Origin: Fidelibacterota bacterium
GTDB lineage: Bacteria > Fidelibacterota > Marinisomatia > SCGC-AAA003-L08 > D37C17
Assembly: GCA_002718585.1 (NCBI GenBank)
Contig: PBFG01000003.1
Location: forward strand, 4,192-41,923
DNA: 37,732 nt
Direction of reading: 5' to 3'
The position numbers were made by a program, and so were the translations under genes. The notes below the pieces were generated by a model. The model saw nothing but the letters and a program-made list of their open reading frames with translations, did not search any database and was not told the DNA's origin. Shown here in pieces: positions 35,450-37,732 of this stretch; position 1 is the first letter of the stretch, and the number at the start of each line of letters is the position of its first letter.

Positions 35450-36403
35450 ATGAAAAATGTTAAAGTAATTCTAATAAGTGTAGCTTTGTGTGCTACAATG
35501 TTCGCCAACGCAAGAATTGAAGCACTCGGTGGAGATGCTGGATTCTGGCCTGGTGATAGAGCAAACGTAGAACTATATCCAGGCGCTTTAAATGATGGTA
35601 ACTGGGTAGAGTTTGGTGGTGTCGAAGGAACTCCTTCTGGTTCAATTAACTATGGTGATGATGTTAAATGGGGTTTTAATTTTGATGCTGCAGGTAATAA
35701 TGACTGGATGAATATGTCATGGGCTAAAGACGGAATGGGTTTATCAGTTGCAATGCTTTCATCATCTACAGCTGGTGTTGATGTTTCTGGCTTCGATGTT
35801 GCATGGGGTCAAACTATGAGCTTCGGTGAGTTAGGTGTTTCATACTCAACAACTGATGATGGTGTTAATGATGCTGCAACAGATCTTACAGTCAACTGGA
35901 GAAACGCGTGCGATGCATGGTTGTTCGATATGGCAAAAGCAAGCCTTTCTATGACAGATGATGGTATGGGTACAACAGGTACAGTATTAACATACGACCT
36001 ATTTACACATGTTAAGCCGGTTGATGGCGTTACTGCTTTACTTGCAATGGGATTTGCATATGCTACATCTGAAGATGGAGCTGGTGCAGAGAATACTCAA
36101 ATGTGGTTACCAGATGCTTTACTTGCTGTTGAGGCCTCTATGACAGATTGGGCTACAGTTAGAGCATTTGTTGCACAAACACATGTTTTCTCAAATGATG
36201 TCGATGGTGTAGATGGTGATACTGGTAACACTACTGATGCTGGTTTTGGTGTTGGTTTTGGTTGGACAACTGCAAATGGTAGTTCTGTATCTTTAGATAT
36301 GGAAGTAAGCAATACATTATTTACAGATCCTATCTCAACTATGACTGGTTATGGTGCAGGTAACTTAGCTAATGGTGAAGTTACTATTTCATACGAATTT
36401 TAA
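35450..36403 (+). CDS. Outer-membrane beta-barrel protein (porin-like)
   Basis: A 317-residue exported protein with a typical signal peptide (cleavage probably after MFANA, residue 21). The mature part is rich in Gly, Asp and Ala with alternating strands such as WGFNFDAAGN and LGVSYSTTDDG. It ends in VTISYEF, with C-terminal Phe as in BAM-assembled barrels. It is very acidic with few Lys, as is common in marine surface proteins. Its base composition is clearly richer in G+C than the neighbours, and it has a good Shine-Dalgarno (GGAGA, 9-base spacing), a long leader and a strong terminator; together these suggest high expression. No porin family can be named with certainty; a general porin or structural barrel is inferred. 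Confidence 0.8.
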   Translation: MKNVKVILISVALCATMFANARIEALGGDAGFWPGDRANVELYPGALNDGNWVEFGGVEGTPSGSINYGDDVKWGFNFDAAGNNDWMNMSWAKDGMGLSVAMLSSSTAGVDVSGFDVAWGQTMSFGELGVSYSTTDDGVNDAATDLTVNWRNACDAWLFDMAKASLSMTDDGMGTTGTVLTYDLFTHVKPVDGVTALLAMGFAYATSEDGAGAENTQMWLPDALLAVEASMTDWATVRAFVAQTHVFSNDVDGVDGDTGNTTDAGFGVGFGWTTANGSSVSLDMEVSNTLFTDPISTMTGYGAGNLANGEVTISYEF

Positions 36404-36428
36404 TTTAAAATTATAATTTGTGTTTTAA

Positions 36429-36458
36429 AAAGGGCCTTTTCGAAGGCCCTTTTTTTTT
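36429..36458 (+). terminator. Strong Rho-independent terminator
   Basis: AAAGGGCCTT at 36429-36438 pairs perfectly with AAGGCCCTTT at 36443-36452 around TTCG, and the T run continues to 36458. It lies 25 bases after the outer-membrane protein stop. Confidence 0.97.
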
Positions 36459-36509
36459 GTATAAATTTTTTTTAATATTAATCAAATTAAATAAAAGAAT
36501 AAAACAATC

Positions 36510-37732
36510 ATGATTACAAAACTACAGCTTCATTGGCAGATTATTATATGTATGATTCTTGGAACTATCCTTGGGACATACTATAATCAAATTGATTTTA
36601 TAAATAATCAATCATATACATTAATAGTTTTACTTGGAGATATTTTTGTTAGATTATTAAAAATGGTCATTGTACCACTTATTTTTACATCGATTATAAT
36701 TGGTATTTCATCTATAAAAAATCAATCTAAAATAGGCAGGCTAGGACTTAAGACTTTTATATATTATATGTGTACAAGTTTATTTGCAATACTAATTGGA
36801 TTGACACTTGCTAACGTAATCCAACCTGGAGTTGGAGCAGTTACAATTGATCAAGTTGGAGCATATGACACCAGTAAGCTTAGTACATCAAATTCAATTT
36901 TAGATATTTTAAAGAGAATGATTCCAACCAACCCTATAGAAGCGCTTGCTAAAGGGGATATTTTGGGTGTTATATTCTTTGCATTATTTTTTGGTGTGAT
37001 GATGAATTTTTCACCATCTGATTCTCGTTCAACCATTAAGAAAATTATTAAATCAATTTACGATATAATTCTTAAAATGACACAAGCAATAATTAAATGT
37101 GCACCAATAGGAGTACTTGGTTTAATGACTAAAACAGTTTCAAATACAGGACTATCAATTTTTAAAGAACTCGGTATGTATGCTTTAACGATTGGATTAG
37201 GACTTTCAATTCACTTATTTATAGTGCTTCCATTGATTATATTTGTTTTTGTAAGAGTTAATCCTACTATTCATTTCAAAGCAATGGCAACTGCTATGGT
37301 AACAGCATTTTCAACAAGCTCATCTAGCGCTACATTACCTGTAACAATGAAATGTGTTAATGAAAATGTTAAAGCATCCAATGAAACAACTAGTTTTGTA
37401 CTACCCATGGGTGCAACAATAAATATGGATGGAACTGCTCTTTATGAATGTGCAGGAGTTTTATTTATTGCTCAAGCTTTAGGAATACAATTAGATGCTA
37501 GTCAGCAATTTATTGTTGTGATAACTGCGCTTTTGGCATCAGTTGGAGCAGCAGGTATACCTAGTGCTGGTCTTGTGATGTTATTTATAGTCACTGATGC
37601 TGTTGGTTTAAAAAGTGATGCTGTAGCTTTATGGGTTGGATCAATGCTTGCTATTGATAGACCACTTGATATGTTTAGAACAATGGTAAATATAACAAGC
37701 GATAGTGTTGGAGCTGCGGTAATTGCAAAATC
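36510..37732 (+). CDS. Dicarboxylate/amino acid:cation symporter, DAACS (SLC1) family (3' partial)
   Basis: Inner-membrane symporter for glutamate, aspartate or C4-dicarboxylates driven by Na+ or H+. The frame starts at ATG 36510 (MITKLQLHWQ) and is still open at the window end; 407 codons are visible of about 420-450. Family motifs are the Ser-rich FSTSSSSATLP hairpin, INMDGTALYE, the second hairpin GAAGIPSAGLVM and DRPLDMFRTMVNITSD. The last motif has Ser where Gly is more usual. It stands after the strong terminator, so it probably has its own promoter. Substrate specificity cannot be set from sequence alone. Confidence 0.92.
   Translation, partial: MITKLQLHWQIIICMILGTILGTYYNQIDFINNQSYTLIVLLGDIFVRLLKMVIVPLIFTSIIIGISSIKNQSKIGRLGLKTFIYYMCTSLFAILIGLTLANVIQPGVGAVTIDQVGAYDTSKLSTSNSILDILKRMIPTNPIEALAKGDILGVIFFALFFGVMMNFSPSDSRSTIKKIIKSIYDIILKMTQAIIKCAPIGVLGLMTKTVSNTGLSIFKELGMYALTIGLGLSIHLFIVLPLIIFVFVRVNPTIHFKAMATAMVTAFSTSSSSATLPVTMKCVNENVKASNETTSFVLPMGATINMDGTALYECAGVLFIAQALGIQLDASQQFIVVITALLASVGAAGIPSAGLVMLFIVTDAVGLKSDAVALWVGSMLAIDRPLDMFRTMVNITSDSVGAAVIAK

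Noticed and set aside
36097-36312. Antisense frame in the outer-membrane protein gene (71 codons)
   Set aside because: Arises from the regular codon use of the real gene; no start signal and no domain.

Overview
This is a very AT-rich window (by eye about 70% A+T) of ordinary bacterial chromosome with tightly packed genes. I see no integrase, transposase, phage gene, CRISPR array or rRNA. The gene mix points to a marine Gram-negative of the FCB group, most likely Candidatus Marinimicrobia (SAR406). The evidence is secreted proteases ending in dockerin-like domains, calcium-loop repeats of the DxNxNxxxDxGE type, a C25 (gingipain)-like protein, an outer-membrane beta-barrel ending in Phe, split Pnt transhydrogenase genes and weak Shine-Dalgarno use. 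The phylum call is inference; a marine Bacteroidetes or Ignavibacteria relative is not excluded.

Layout. 1-5976 (+): a peptide ABC importer (YejB/DppB-like permease cut by the window edge, YejE-like permease, two ATPases), then an Ig-like lipoprotein and a small cytidylyltransferase. 6034-6143: tRNA-Asn(GTT) and its terminator. 6253-9506 (+): MscS channel, Rieske oxygenase and a GT4/DUF3524 glycosyltransferase of the tRNA-queuosine mannosyltransferase family, end to end. 9513-10865 (-): HtrA/Deg protease. 10964-12679 (+): an SDR oxidoreductase and a DMT exporter. 12680-20374 (-): DUF2779 dual nuclease, alpha/beta hydrolase, small Lys-rich secreted protein, MATE exporter, LolA-like periplasmic protein and MMPL/RND exporter. 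20520-23285 (+): NADP-type glutamate dehydrogenase and a secreted metalloprotease with a dockerin. 23308-26956 (-): a REC-REC-PPDK_N protein overlapping a HAD phosphatase. 27084-31586 (+): a 1500-residue C25-like secreted protein with a dockerin. 31594-34398 (-): pntAA-pntAB-pntB. 34486-35100 (+): a small esterase. 35101-35449: a non-coding leader region. 35450-36403 (+): an abundant-looking outer-membrane protein with a strong terminator. 36510-37732 (+): a dicarboxylate/amino-acid:cation symporter cut by the window end.

Together the genes suggest a heterotroph living on protein and peptides: secreted proteases, a peptide importer, a dicarboxylate/glutamate-type symporter, glutamate dehydrogenase, and transhydrogenase balancing NADPH. 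The most distinctive items are two canonical EF-hand loops inserted in the periplasmic loop of the YejE-like permease, the REC-REC-PPDK_N protein that lacks the phospho-His and PEP-binding domains and is translationally coupled to a phosphatase, the Rieske oxygenase coupled to a queuosine-tRNA glycosyltransferase near a tRNA-Asn, and the C25 protein that lacks its catalytic His.
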